Assembly (NCBI GenBank): GCA_944474755.1
Contig: OX104115.1
Location: 36,033,080 to 36,097,079, forward strand
Source of the DNA: Limnoperna fortunei
Taxonomy: Eukaryota > Mollusca > Bivalvia > Mytilida > Modiolidae
Length of the DNA stretch: 64,000 nt
Direction of reading: 5' to 3'
The position numbers were made by a program, and so were the translations under genes. Under the pieces are notes generated by a model. The model made no database searches, was not told where the DNA came from, and was given only the letters and a program-made list of their open reading frames with translations. Of the stretch, positions 45,400-56,480 are shown piece after piece; the first letter of the stretch is position 1; every line of letters starts with the position of its first letter.

Positions 45400-45900
45400 G
45401 CGAAGTGGAAAAATGTTACGATTTCGCCTTCACGTTTTTCGTGTTTCTCGCTTTTTCCGCTTTAAAACTTTTCGAAGACAAATACGAGATGTACGCCTTG
45501 GCATGCAAGGTCAAATATTTTTTGAATTTATTGTGTGTGTGGTTTTTTTCATTTCTTTTTTTAATTATTTTTTAATAAAATGACACTATGTGATGTTTAT
45601 ATGCCGTCAAAGATGCATTAGTGATAGATTTTCTTCGGGGGGGGGGGGCGATTTCCATTTATCATTTATAACTTTAGACTAGACGTTTTCCGCTTTCAAA
45701 GTACGGACGTGCGCCTTGGCACGCGAGATGCTTTTTTAAAGTCATTGTGTGTGTGCGTTTTTAAATTTACTTTGTTTTAATTATTTTGTTACACTATATG
45801 TAATGTTTATATTTCGTCACAGATGCATTAGTAATAGATTGGGGGGAATTTCCATTTTTTTTATTAATAACTTTAGACCAGTTTTAGCCTTAATATTAGA
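45400..45900 (+). repeat. Two tandem copies of a roughly 230 bp unit
   Basis: GCCTTGGCATGCAAGGTC at 45495 corresponds to GCCTTGGCACGCGAGATG at 45713, and AGATGCATTAGTGATAGATT at 45610 to AGATGCATTAGTAATAGATT at 45821. A poly-G tract (about 45637-45648) lies in the first copy. Confidence 0.6.
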
Positions 45901-46232
45901 TAAAACGATCCATCAATGAGGACATAACAGTTGACATTTTTATACTTCTAATATTTGCGAGTGAAACGAATTTTCACATTTCGAAATATTAGTTTTACTA
46001 ACCGGAAGTTGAATGGACGGATTGGAGCGATCAGTCCAAATCAATCCGTCAGATCAGTCAAATCGTTCCATATCCGTCAATTGACGGATGGACGGATTGG
46101 GAACGATCTGACGGATTGGGAACGATTTGACTGATCTGACTGATTGATAACTGATTGGTGACGGATTTTGGAACGCTGACGGATCGCTGACGGATTGATA
46201 AAAGTGTTGCGTCTTCAATCTCAAGTACTGTA

Positions 46233-47760
46233 TTTAATATTTGTTTAATTGCATACTTTAGGACTCACAATTAAATTTTTATGTAAAATATGGTTGCGGT
46301 CTCCGGATTGGTTTTATAATTTGAAGTGGTTTTTAATTGCATCGCCAAAGTCTCAGGATTTATTTTATGTTGTGTAAAATGATTTTTAATTGCAACGCAA
46401 AATCTCATGCATGTTTTATATGTTTAGTATTTTAATTTTTCAAGGTCTCAGGATTGATTTTATATGTAGAATAAGGTTTTTTTGTTGCATTGCTAATATC
46501 ACTGGCTTAATTTTGTATGTGAAATATGGTTTTAATTGCATCCCCCAGGCCTTTGGGTTGATTTTATATGTGTTCTATGATTAATAATTGCTTCATTTAA
46601 TTTTTCAAACCAATTTCATACTTGTCCTATGGTTTTTTTTATTGATTATTTTGGGTATCAAGAATGATTTTATATGTAAAATATGGTTTTGATTCAATTA
46701 CTAATATCACCAGAGTGATCTTATACATAAAATATGGGTTTTAATTCAACAGCTAAGGTCTCATTATGGATTTTATAAGTAAAATATAGTTCTTGTTTTC
46801 ATCACTAAGGTCACAGAAATCATTTTATATGTGAAATATAGTTTTTAATTGCATTGCTAAAGTCGCAAGATTGATTTTATATGTTAAATATGGTTTTTAA
46901 TTGCATTCCTATGGTCTCCAACGTATTTTTATATGTGAGATATTTTTTTATGGCATTACCAAGGTTTAATGAATGATTTTATATGTGAAATGTGGTTTCT
47001 AGTTGCATTTTTAAAGTCTCTAGTGTGACTTTATAGCTGACATATGGTTTTTTATTTCATTGCTATAATCTTATTGGTGATTTTAAATGTTAAATGTATT
47101 TTTTTGTAAAATATGGTTTGTAATTGCATGTCTCGAGTGACTGTATCTGTGATATATAGTATTTATTTTGATTTGAACAGTCTTATTAGTTATTTTGTAT
47201 GTTAAGTGGGGTTTTTAATTGCATCACTTAGGTCTCCAAAGTGATTTTATATGTGAAATATGGTTTTTGATTACATTGCTTTAGTCTCATTAGAGATTTT
47301 ATATGATAAATATAGCTTTTAATTGTATTTCAAAAGTTTTGGGACTGATTTTATATATGAAATATGGTTTTTAATTCCATCACTAAGTTGTCCGGATTAA
47401 TTTTATATGTTGAATATGTAATTCAATGGATTGCCAAGGTTTCAGGATTGAATTTATAGGCAAAATATTGTTCTCAATTGCATGGCTAAGGTCTCCAGAG
47501 TAACTTAATATGTGGAATATGGTTTTTAATTTTCATAGCTATAGTCTCATGGCTGATTGTACATGCAGATGTTAAATACAGCTTTTAGCTGTATTGTTAA
47601 TGTCTCAGGATTAATTGCATATATTAAATATGGTTCTTAATTGTATTATTATGGGATGCGGATTGATTTTATATGTGAAATGGTTTTCAATTACATCGCT
47701 TAAGTATTTGGAGTGAATTTATATTAGAAATATGCCTTTTTTAATTGCATCTCAAAGGTT
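46233..47760 (+). repeat. Minisatellite, about 50 bp period, plus orientation (unit B, long array)
   Basis: About 30 diverged units of GATTTTATATGTGAAATATG followed by GTTTTTAATTGCAT and a CTAAGGTCTC-like spacer. The array was split by the element at 42712-46230; its left end is at 42655-42709. Confidence 0.75.
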
Positions 47761-47879
47761 TCTGGAGTGATAGTATGTATTTGATATGGTTGTAATTTAT
47801 AGTTCTATGTTAATTTAAGAAAGTAAATTATGTGAAGGATGTAACAGTTACCGAGTTAACTAACTCTATTAACAATTTA

Positions 47880-49270
47880 AAATTGAATTGAAGCCTAGAA
47901 AAAGACAGACTTATCACAAACTTGTATAACCACTTTTGGAGTAAACTGGGACCAATATTACTTAAAGTCAAAGCATATGATAATATGAAACTACCTTTCT
48001 CTCAAAAAAAAGTCATAAATTTAATGTACACAAATTTTAAAGATGACCCACTCCACTTGGGACATTATAGGTCAAACAGGGATTACAAAATTGTATCTGA
48101 TATTCTAGCTACTAGGATGAACAAAGAACTGGAGAAATTTATTCATTCCGATAGGTTATACTAAAAACATAATCTATGCGGACAAGCTAAATATAGATGG
48201 AGCCATACTTGTTATAGACTTCAGCTTTTGATACACTAATCTGGGATTTTATGTTTCAAACTCTAACTCATTTTGGATTAAATGATAGCTTTGTGAAATG
48301 GATTAGAACTGTTAATATCGATATAAAAACTTGTATAACAAATAACCGTTGGATTTCTACCCATTATGCATAAAGAGAGGGTTAAAACCAGGATGCCCAT
48401 GTTCATCTCTTATAGAGTAGAAATAATAGCCCGTAGATTAAGAAACAATAATGATGTGAAATGATATACAAAGGTATAAAAATAAACGATCAAACCCAAT
48501 GTTTACAAATTTCACAATTAGCGGATGACACAACACTTTTCCTAATAGCAAAGAAAGATATCGAAAACGCTCTAAATGATATTGAAATTATTTTGAATCA
48601 AAATTAAATACAACAAGACAGAAGGATTGTTGATAGGAAAACAAAACATTACAAAGATAAAGTGGGTAATATAAAGTTTACGGATAAACCTGTCAAAGAC
48701 CTAGGTTTATGTGGCAATAAATAAAAATGAATGTTGTAATCTAAATCGGCATTCAAAAAGAGAAAATGCATTAAAAATGATGAAATCTTGGGAACAAAGA
48801 AACTTAACAATATTAGGGAAGATACTTATTGTAAAAGCTTTAATACTTCCCGTGTTTACTTTTGTAGCTAACGTTAAAATATTTAATACATAATACATAA
48901 ATAAATTATAAATTGTAATATATGGATTGATATGGATAATAAAAAAAAGGTTTAAAGAAACAAGCTTATTGAGTTACGAAGCTTGGGGGCAAAAATGATT
49001 GACTTTAGCAGTCACTTTCAATTTCTGCAAATTAAGTGGGTCATTAAATTAATCTCTTCGAACGATCAAAACTGGAGATATTCTTACCCTTATAAGTTTT
49101 GCAATATATAAATCGTTTTACGTATACGAAAACCTAAGTAAAGCATTTGACGTCTTCAAAATATCAATTTGCGAATTGAAGATATTTTCACATAATGTTA
49201 CAGAACAAAACAAACTCATACAAAATTATCATACAAAACATTACAATATCATACATAATTTCCAAAATAA
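47880..49270 (+). pseudogene. LINE reverse transcriptase relic (L1/Tx1-like), unit B
   Basis: The best part is 47922-48164: HFWSKLGPILLKVKAYDN, LPFSQKKVINLMYTNFKDD, PLHLGHYRSNRDYKIVSDIL, then ATRMNKELEKFIHSD, matching the finger region of L1/Tx1-type RTs. Further on, frames give ILVIDF, NDSFVKWIRTVNIDIKTCIT, GLKPGCPCS, QLADDTTLFLIA (motif C, LADD) and GNIKFTDKPVKDLGL. Stops and shifts throughout. It shares some lesions with the unit A copy at 14085 and has others of its own, so it was already decaying when the unit duplicated. Confidence 0.7.
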
Positions 49271-49424
49271 CCTTTAACATCTAGTTAAGAAAAAGTGTAA
49301 GCAAAACATATCTTGCCCATATTGAATAACAGTAATCTGTATTTTACACATCTCAACGTTGTATTTATGTTCAAAAACGAACTTATAGTTAATATTAGTA
49401 TATATCTAAAGGGTCTAATGAAAG

Positions 49425-49495
49425 CTACCAAATACTAAACTTCTGTAGTATCGGATCGAAAAACATGACCATACAGCATAATAAAAGATAATATA
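49425..49495 (-). repeat. Penelope-like element tail remnant, minus strand (unit B)
   Basis: Collinear with 15850-15925; the complement contains TATGCTGTATGGTCATG and GATCCGATACTACAG. Confidence 0.5.
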
Positions 49496-49685
49496 CAAGT
49501 CTAGAAGATTATGCAACGATACAAATGGCGGTGTTTTTGTCAAGATTATAGAAAAGACTGACCAACGAATGGCCTTAGTTATTGAGTGTCAGTATAAATA
49601 AAGAACGTAGAGTCATACAAATATTGATCTGGAAATTTCTCACTTTTTGCTGAACTTAAAACTTCGGTGTGAGTTCGAATCCGCA

Positions 49686-50226
49686 ATATAAAAATAGAGC
49701 TTCATTAACCGGGGTGAAACGTAGACATAGACATAGTACATGTGTACTAGCGTGTGAGGATGGAATTTTCATCAACCATCATCGTCGTTTAGCGGATTTG
49801 CCCGAGGGGTCTAGACCGTTGGACATAGTGCAGGCGAATTGGTGCCGCAGTGTCACAACGGTGTGAGTTCGAATCCCGCTGAGGGTAAACAAAAATTTGA
49901 CAGTGTTAAAAATCTAATTTGACAGTGTTGGGCTTAATTTGTAGACGTATATATAAATATTTGATATTAACCCTGTTTCAGAAATCCGCTGGAAAGATAT
50001 ATTATATGGTTGTCACAATACTTAGACGTTTGTATATAAATTACTTACTGTGACTGTATGACAAGTAACTTTGTCATCCTATATAATATATACAAAAATG
50101 CAGAATTAGATTACAATCAAATTAATACGTATTGGTTACGAAAATTCCATCGTCACACGCTAGTACACATGTACTATGTCTATGTCTACGATTCACCCCG
50201 GTTAATGAAGCTATATTTTTTATATA
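49686..50226. repeat. Snapback repeat: 85 bp inverted arms around a SINE
   Basis: The left arm (49686-49770, AGAGCTTCATTAACCGGGGT through TAGCGTGTGAGGATGGAATT) is repeated in inverted form at 50140-50226. The loop holds a SINE head and its body. It could be a MITE that captured a SINE or two SINE-associated copies in opposition. Unit B only. Confidence 0.6.
49791..49891 (+). repeat. tRNA-derived SINE head (family 1)
   Basis: TTTGCCCGAGGGGTCTAGAC (A box) and GGTGTGAGTTCGAATCCCGC (B box), followed by TGAGGGTAAAC. Promoter boxes are the best preserved in the window. It is not a functional tRNA. Confidence 0.7.
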
Positions 50227-50323
50227 GCGGATTTGGCCGAGGGGTCTAGACCACTGGACATAGTGCAGGCGAATTGGTGCCACAGTCTCACAACGGTGTG
50301 AGTTCGAATCCCGCTGAGGGTAA
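50227..50323 (+). repeat. tRNA-derived SINE head (family 1), second copy
   Basis: TTTGGCCGAGGGGTCTAGAC and GGTGTGAGTTCGAATCCCGC, nearly identical to the copy at 49791, which suggests recent duplication or insertion. Confidence 0.7.
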
Positions 50324-50458
50324 ACAAAAATTTGACAGTGTTGAGCTTAATTTGTAGAGGTATACAAATGACGATGTTTCTTGTCAAAAGTTAGATACAG
50401 CCTGACCAACGAATGGCCTAATTCATTGATTTTCAATGAAAAAAATTAACGTAAACAA

Positions 50459-50695
50459 TCATAACATATATTAAGACTCATCTGTGGCGTTTAACTCTAA
50501 ATGTTTAAGATATTCTTCATTGGGAGATGGAGTAATTTTTTTTCATTGGGATATGGAATAAAATAAGTACACTGGGATCGTGTAAATACAAAATGCAGGC
50601 AGTTCAAAATATTATATAAAGAGTGTAAAAAAAGCTGCTAAACCAGTACACTTATTTAGTATCGGATCGACAAACATGACGATACAGCATAACAA
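50459..50695 (-). mobile_element. Penelope-like element fragments and truncated hammerhead, minus strand
   Basis: The complement of 50488-50530 resembles the element start near 17590 (CATATGAAGAATACTTTAAA). The complement of 50630-50695 resembles the GCTGTATCGTCATGTTGGCG tail. The complement of 50459-50490 reads CGCCACAGATGAGTCTTAAT, the 5-prime part of a hammerhead. Confidence 0.5.
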
Positions 50696-50706
50696 AAAAT
50701 ACCCGC

Positions 50707-50768
50707 AAATTCATTACGCCACTGATGAATCTTACGTAGACGAAACGCGCGTCTGGCGTAATGAATTT
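50707..50768 (+). ncRNA. Hammerhead ribozyme, complete core (best copy)
   Basis: CTGATGA (50722-50728), a short stem II TCT/AGA closed on TACGT (730-740), GAAA (742-745), stem III CGC/GCG (746-748 with 756-758) with a 7-base loop GCGTCTG, and the cleavage triplet GTA (758-760). Stem I is AAATTCAT (50707-50714) paired perfectly with ATGAATTT (50761-50768), leaving TACGCCA as the internal loop. This is the type I hammerhead with minimal stem III known from Penelope-like elements. One pair at the base of stem II is mismatched (A729 x C741). The flanks also form an alternative long hairpin (AAATTCATTACGCCA with its complement). Confidence 0.75.
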
Positions 50769-50985
50769 GATATCTTGATCATTTTGATTACATCTTGTTG
50801 GAATATTTGAGCAAAGCCAAGTTACAGCACGGCACATCCACGGTTAGCGGACTGAGAAGCAACTATAAAAAGTTTTGGGTTCAGATGAAATGGGAAAGTT
50901 TAAGATCAATATGTTATGATTGTTTACGTTATTTATTTTTATTGACTTCTAGACTTGTATATTATTATTTTTTATATTTATATTT

Positions 50986-51660
50986 GTCATAATACTTAGA
51001 CGTTTATAAAAATAGCAACAATCTCTTCTGTGGAATACGTTCGTTCAATCCATCAGGTTCTAGAGTTTTAATTGATTATACAAAATGTTTCTCGATGTCT
51101 TATGGTTGATGTATTCTACTTTGGGTTTTGATCAATAATTTGGAATTTTACAGTATCAAAAGTATGGCCATTGGTTTTAAGGTGGCAACTTAATGGACAA
51201 TTTCTGTCTTTCGTGAAAAGGAGAGATGGTTGGTTAAGTTAGCAAAGAAAACCGACCTAACAATAAGAGGCAAAAGTCAAGGGACAGTTACAAATCCGGA
51301 TATAGACAAAACACAACACAAAAACCAAAAACACAAAAAACAGAAAGAGCGTAACCCAAATCCAATAAAAGCCATGGGTGCACTCAGGTGCTCCGGACGA
51401 GTAAGCAGTGTCTGCCTCTAATTAGACATCCGTCGAGTTACTCATTGCCATGTCTAAGGAAAGGTCAAATCCATGAATATGAATCACTACCTATGACTCA
51501 GCAAACATGTCAGATCGTATTTGAGAAACTGATTTCCAATAACGACCAATTAAGTCATGGTGACTACCATATAACTTGTGGAGAGATAACATCAACCTAG
51601 GTGCAGCAAACCCTTGTTTGAGTAGTTTAGAAGTCAACAGCAGGGATCGGTCTAAAAAGT
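50986..51660 (-). repeat. 3-prime flank of the minus-strand RT element (unit B)
   Basis: Collinear with 20100-20817. CAATCTCTTCTGTGGAATAC and AGTATGGCCATTGGTTTTAA are shared. Open frames on the plus strand differ between units and are not taken as genes. Confidence 0.4.
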
Positions 51661-51701
51661 TAACAATTGGAAAGATGAAGTCATAAAGTTTGTCGTAGAG
51701 T

Positions 51702-52320
51702 CTATTTATAGAAATAGGTATAAGTGAGAGGCTGGGCCTTGTGTATTGGTGGTGTCTTTAATTTCAAGCTCGCTAGGGTAAATTGAATGTAAATAGTCAC
51801 CAAATTTAGCATTGTGGAGGGACAAAACATCATCAATATAGCGAATGTTAAATTAAATGTTTGGGCCAGTGTCTTTTCTTTCTTCTTAAGCAGGCCTTCT
51901 ACTAACTCAGCTTCATAAGAGTGCAAAGACAGGTCGGCGAGGGGAGGAGCACAATTAGTACCCATAAGAATACCAACAGTCTGTTGAAAAACATGTCCTC
52001 CAAACATGACGAATATGTTGTCAGTCAAAAAATCTAACATATGACATATTTGGTCTTCAGTATATTAGTATTAGAATTAGAGTCATTAATGACGAAGTAA
52101 GTACTGTCATGACTAATTATTAGGTATTTATATCGTCTCTTTCCGTTTTTTCTTGAAAAGACAGCGTTTTATAAGATCTTAAAAGGGTGGCCGTATAGAG
52201 TGTTGAAAAATCAAATGTTTTAATGCTGGTTTAATGGGAAAGAGATCGAGACCTTAAGATGTATATCAGGTCTTTTGAATTTTTTAATATTCACGTTTCA
52301 TTTATTCTACTCCTGGAGTA
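51702..52320 (-). pseudogene. Reverse transcriptase fragment (Penelope-like family), unit B
   Basis: The 112-residue frame includes MLDFLTDNIFVMFGGHVFQQ, GILMGTNCAPPLADLSLHSY and KTLAQTFNLTF; then a frameshift breaks the YIDD block (only AILMMF remains in frame). Compared with 20818-21640 it lacks the C-terminal part after IKDTT, because 51660 joins directly to a later position. Confidence 0.65.
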
Positions 52321-52718
52321 GGTTTCAATGTTTCCTTACACCCTTACAACATTTGAAATGCGTTTTAACTCAGGGTGATATGTGACGACTAATGATTTTT
52401 TCTGTTTGTTATACTAGTATCTTTGTAATTCAGCAACGAATCTCTGGAAACAGTGTGAGCGTTTCCAAATGCCTCAGGGATGTTTTTGTTTTTGTAGCCT
52501 CTTTAGAGTAGATGTTTGCGGAGCTCATTCAAACGATGGATGGCTTGACTGTAAATTTAAATTTGAACGAGATATGATTACACAGCACGTGAGTGTCATG
52601 AATGTTGCCGGATAAAAGCATAGAAGTAATCTAAAAACAGCAACAACAATCTCATGTAATACGTAGTTTTAAGGATATAATCCCCCTCGTTAAAGGAGGT
52701 GAAAATCGTAATACTGAT

Positions 52719-52730
52719 CACGTGACGTCA
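52719..52730 (+). promoter_or_regulatory. E-box overlapping a full CRE (CACGTGACGTCA), unit B
   Basis: Identical to 22217-22228 and in the same position relative to the THAP-like frame (start codon at 52779). Confidence 0.5.
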
Positions 52731-52778
52731 TAAAAATATAGGGCACTTTTAGTTTAAAACTGCAGCACTTGATACAAA

Positions 52779-52850
52779 ATGGGACGGCATAAGAGAAACA
52801 ATGCAAAACGAAATCTGTGCTGTTTTGTACCGGGGTGCAAAAAAACATAA
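52779..52850 (+). pseudogene. THAP-like zinc-finger N-terminal fragment (unit B), early stop
   Basis: Keeps ATG and encodes MGRHKRNNAKRNLCCFVPGC and KK, then an expanded A-run leads to TAA. The unit A copy is open longer but lacks ATG. Together the copies show a short basic leader followed by CC..PGC. THAP membership is a guess from this motif. Confidence 0.35.
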
Positions 52851-54200
52851 AATGTATGGAAAGAGTTGAAGTTTTATTCCGTTTAATGATATTAACACGA
52901 TGTCAAAAGACGGTACGTCGAGGAAACTGCCCTAAATAAAATCACGTGATATTATGCACCTATCTTGAAAACGACGTATTAGTTTAGGATCGGTCAGATG
53001 CAGACTGATAAAATTACACATAAAAATATTATAGTTGTCTAATGAAAATAATTATAGCAACACTGATATAAACAATAATATGTAAGAAGCACAATAGATG
53101 ACTCACCAGAAAGATAGTTACTCTTCGGTGCTGTATATCATTGATTTTTTCAGTGATATTGTCACTGTCTAAATTTACTCTTTTTAAATTTCATACATGA
53201 TTTAAATTCAATGGTTTTTCTGTTCGCAAAATTTGCCATAACGTTGATGATAAAAAGCTCTACCACATCTAATTATTTGGATTTTAAATATGTTTTGGGT
53301 TTGAACACCACTCTTGAGTCTTAGTAAGACAAAGAAGTCCGCGTCTGGTCAATTAAATGTTATAACTTTGGTTTTTTATTACATTTTATTTGAAAAGAAC
53401 CTAATTCGTTTTCGAAAACTAAATACGGTATCAAAGTAGGAAAACATTTTAATATTGAGGACACTGGCATGCTAAAATGAAATAAAATTTTGCTGCTAAG
53501 TGATAGACGTTCACAGAACTTCAAAGATAAATATAAAATAACATTATTAAATAATAAAGTTAATAATATTATATTACTTTCTTTTAAATCACATGTAAAT
53601 ATGAGATAAATAAATTACAACATTTCGAATTCCATATATGTCCTGATATCTTCCCTCGACCTATATATGCCCTCGCCTGGCGACTCGGGGCAGATACTGG
53701 CGTCTTGGGAGGAAATAATAGACTTATGAGACGCCTTAAGTACATGTGAATCTTTCAAACAACGCCAAAAAACAAATAAGAAAAAAGATTCTTCAAAAAC
53801 ATTAAGATGGCTAAAAATAATATTAAGTAAACAAAATCACTGTCGACATTCACTCGATAATGCATACTAACTATCGCTACACTCCCTCGAGCGATTTCGT
53901 GAACTCTCCATAGTCTCAAGTCGTAGTCACAATAACCTTTTGAGTATTTCCTTTGTTTTGGCCTTCATAACAAAACTAGTTCTCTTATCATACCGTTTAC
54001 TGTTTTTTCAGCAAACTCACAATACAGGAAAACTTCGTAAGGCGAGCGATAAAATTGTCAACTTCTTCCTTCATTTTTGAAATTGATGTCTCAAGTTCGC
54101 ATTGTTTTAAAATGATTACTTTTACTACACCTTAATATACTTTAATCTCCAAATGAATTTTTTACCGCTGTTAACATTAATCAATGTCTTTTTTTTCTAA
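52851..54200. other. AT-rich spacer, no gene seen (unit B)
   Basis: Collinear with 22451-23753. The decayed hammerhead-type repeat at 53306-53360 is the only recognisable element. Confidence 0.4.
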
Positions 54201-54236
54201 ATATACTGCTAACTACTAATCAAGAAATTCATGAGG
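54201..54236 (+). pseudogene. Micro-exon D36-1 (unit B), acceptor lost
   Basis: Same CTAA in place of CTAG as unit A. Frame still open: ILLTTNQEIHE. Donor GTAAGTCG intact. The possible internal acceptor (CAAG) is also retained. Confidence 0.45.
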
Positions 54237-54851
54237 GTAAGTCGTCATCATACTGAAATATATGTGTTTCTTTTTAATTTGTCGCACCAAATGTTATAAT
54301 ATCCTTGTAATGATGTGCAACCACATTCACCGACGTAAACACATGTTGTTTTGAAATATGAATAATCAACTTGATTAGGAATATACTGTGTGCTTAATTT
54401 TAATGTTAGAATTTACCCTGCTCCAGAAGTTCCGCATGCATTTATCAAATACTTATAATGAAATAAAACGTTTTATTTGTAACTGTTCTAATTGTCATTT
54501 GTAGAAAAACAATGAAGACGTCTGTTGGTCTGGCAAAATATATGCAATTTTGAAAGTGTACAGCTTTTTTCCGCTTTAATTATGTAACTAAATGCAGTTG
54601 GAAATGCATCTTTAAATTCCCTAGTCTCTATCGCTCATTACGAAAACTTTGGTGCTGACAGAGTTATCATTGATTTTTTTCAATGATAAGAGTCATTATC
54701 TTCATGTACCTCAAGAAACTTCAAAAATTATTTCAAATTCTAAGGTTTTTCTATTTTAAGGTGCAGATAGCAGGATTTGGATTAAGGTTTTGGAATTTGA
54801 TGATAAAAGTTCTACAACATTTTTATCATTTGGAATTTAAACATTGTTTTG

Positions 54852-54910
54852 GTTTAAACGCCACTAATTAGTCTTGATAAGATGAAACACGCATCTGGTG
54901 TAGTAAATTC
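54852..54910 (+). repeat. Decayed hammerhead-type repeat (unit B)
   Basis: CTAATTAGTCTTGATAAGAT, GAAAC and GCATCTGGTGTAG: stem II and GAAAC are kept while CTGATGA has become CTAATTA. It is the counterpart of 25838-25925. Confidence 0.6.
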
Positions 54911-55396
54911 AATAAAAGTTTTATATTTTATGACATTGACAAAGAATGAGATGTGTCTAACATTAATGGACTGTACATTGAATTTCAACGGTTCAAAAGT
55001 ATCTATGCGTTACTATTGTTGTAAGATCGATTCGCTTTGGTATTTAAACGTCAATACTGGAAAGAAACTCAAACGATTTGGTAATCATTCGCAAACGTTT
55101 AATTTTGACAGCACATTGACAATAGGTAAATGACAGACTGATTTAGAAATAATTTAATAACGGATTAGTGATTTTGGATGCATGTATACGTCAACAATCA
55201 GTAGATTACCATTGAGCGGTCCAAAATCGGTCAAAGTGTTGCGTTCAAATGTGTAAGAACTGTTATTGTTTTTAATAACAAATTGGCGCATTCAAACATG
55301 TCAATTATGATCAACTCCACACATCGTTTTATGTAAAATGTACTTGTGGATTTTTCACTCTGTTATCATTAATCAATGCCTTGTTCTTCTTTATAG

Positions 55397-55417
55397 CACC
55401 AGTAGGAATACTTGAGG
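55397..55417 (+). CDS. Micro-exon A21 (unit B), 21 bp, phase 1-1
   Basis: TTCTTCTTTATAG acceptor, GTAAGTCG donor. Encodes PVGILE (split Ala codon first). One replacement relative to unit A. Confidence 0.6.
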
Positions 55418-55773
55418 GTAAGTCGTCATAATTGTGTGTTGTAATTTTTCTCTGCATATCTTTGTATCGATATCCAATCAACTTCACTGTTTTCATAATC
55501 TTGATTTAAAATATGACGTGCGATTGATTATGTTAGATTTTAGGCTGCTTCAAAAATTCCCTCATGACATCTCTAACCTATGCACAGACAATCCACAAGT
55601 CATACTTGTCAGATAAATAAGTGTGTTCGATATAAATTGTGATAATCTATATTAAGATGACCCATTTGCTATTGTTTTTATGAAACAACTGAAATAACTT
55701 AATACATTGCTTTACGCCTGCGAATTAAGCCCGACGCTATTAGAATTAGATTTGTTTAAACTGTCAAATTTTT

Positions 55774-55858
55774 GCTTACCCTAAGTGGGATTCGAACTTA
55801 CACTGTGGTGGCACTGTGTCACCCATTCGCCTCCATTATGTCCAGCGCTATTGATATA
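55774..55858 (-). repeat. tRNA-derived SINE head (family 1), unit B
   Basis: The complement includes AGTGTAAGTTCGAATCCCAC (B box) and the TGGACATAATGGAGGCGAAT body. Counterpart of 26738-26815. Confidence 0.6.
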
Positions 55859-56459
55859 TAATATAAAATGGTATAAAAATGAATTTTTCACCTAGAAATT
55901 TTGATAACATTTTATTGGAATATTTGAACAAAGCCAAGTAAAAGCTCATCCCGGGTAGCGGGTGGTAAAGTGTAAATGCAATATACAGAACTTTTAGTTT
56001 CAGTTAAAGTGAGAAGGTTCAAGATCAATATGTTATGACTTGTTTACGTTATTAATTTATATTGACACCCAATGACTAAGGCCATTCGTTGGTCAGTCTG
56101 TGTCTGTAATCATGACAAAAACACCATCATTTATATCGTTGCATAATTTTCTAGACTTTTATGTGTGTGCGTGTGTTTTAACCAAATTGTTTGCATATTT
56201 TTCCCTCTTTTTTTCTTATATGGAAGCGCATTTTTGTTATATAACTTGTTACCTCTGTGTACTGTTTTTTCACACATCGTTGTTAAAGATTTTAAACAGG
56301 TTGGCTTTGTAATTGTTTAAAACCATGCAATTGTTCACTTATTAAAAAGACAACTTTTTGGGATGGCGTAAATCTTAATATCAATGAGCTTATTAATAAC
56401 AATGAACAATTATTTTAAATTTCAATATTTCTCTTTTGTATTTTTCTTTTTTTTTATAG

Positions 56460-56480
56460 GTGACTAATTACTTTCATGCG
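56460..56480 (+). pseudogene. Micro-exon D21-1 (unit B), dead
   Basis: TTTTTTATAG acceptor kept; TAA in frame and GATAAG donor as in unit A. Confidence 0.5.

Larger units (their letters stand above)
42712..46230. mobile_element. 3.5 kb TA-target element with CAGTACTTG ends and GACGGATT motif arrays
   Basis: Starts CAGTACTTG and ends CAAGTACTG. TA precedes (42710-42711) and follows (46231-46232), and removing the element joins two halves of one minisatellite unit. After CAGTACTTG and a variable 10 bp, CGCAACACTTT is also inverted at the two ends. Inside each end lie arrays of short motifs (CTGACGGATTTTGGAACGCT, GATTGATAACTGATTG), which run in the same direction at both ends, with partly inverted copies further in. 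TA target and CAGT tips fit the IS630-Tc1-mariner superfamily. No transposase is visible. The interior holds two SINEs and tandem duplications. Confidence 0.7.

Noticed and set aside
47922..48164. An intact LINE gene
   Set aside because: The 80-residue stretch is real RT sequence, but stops and frameshifts follow at once on both sides.
49791..50323. Genuine tRNA genes
   Set aside because: A and B boxes are good, but the acceptor stems and the anticodon arm do not pair, copies are dispersed and they carry a SINE body; tRNA-derived SINE heads.
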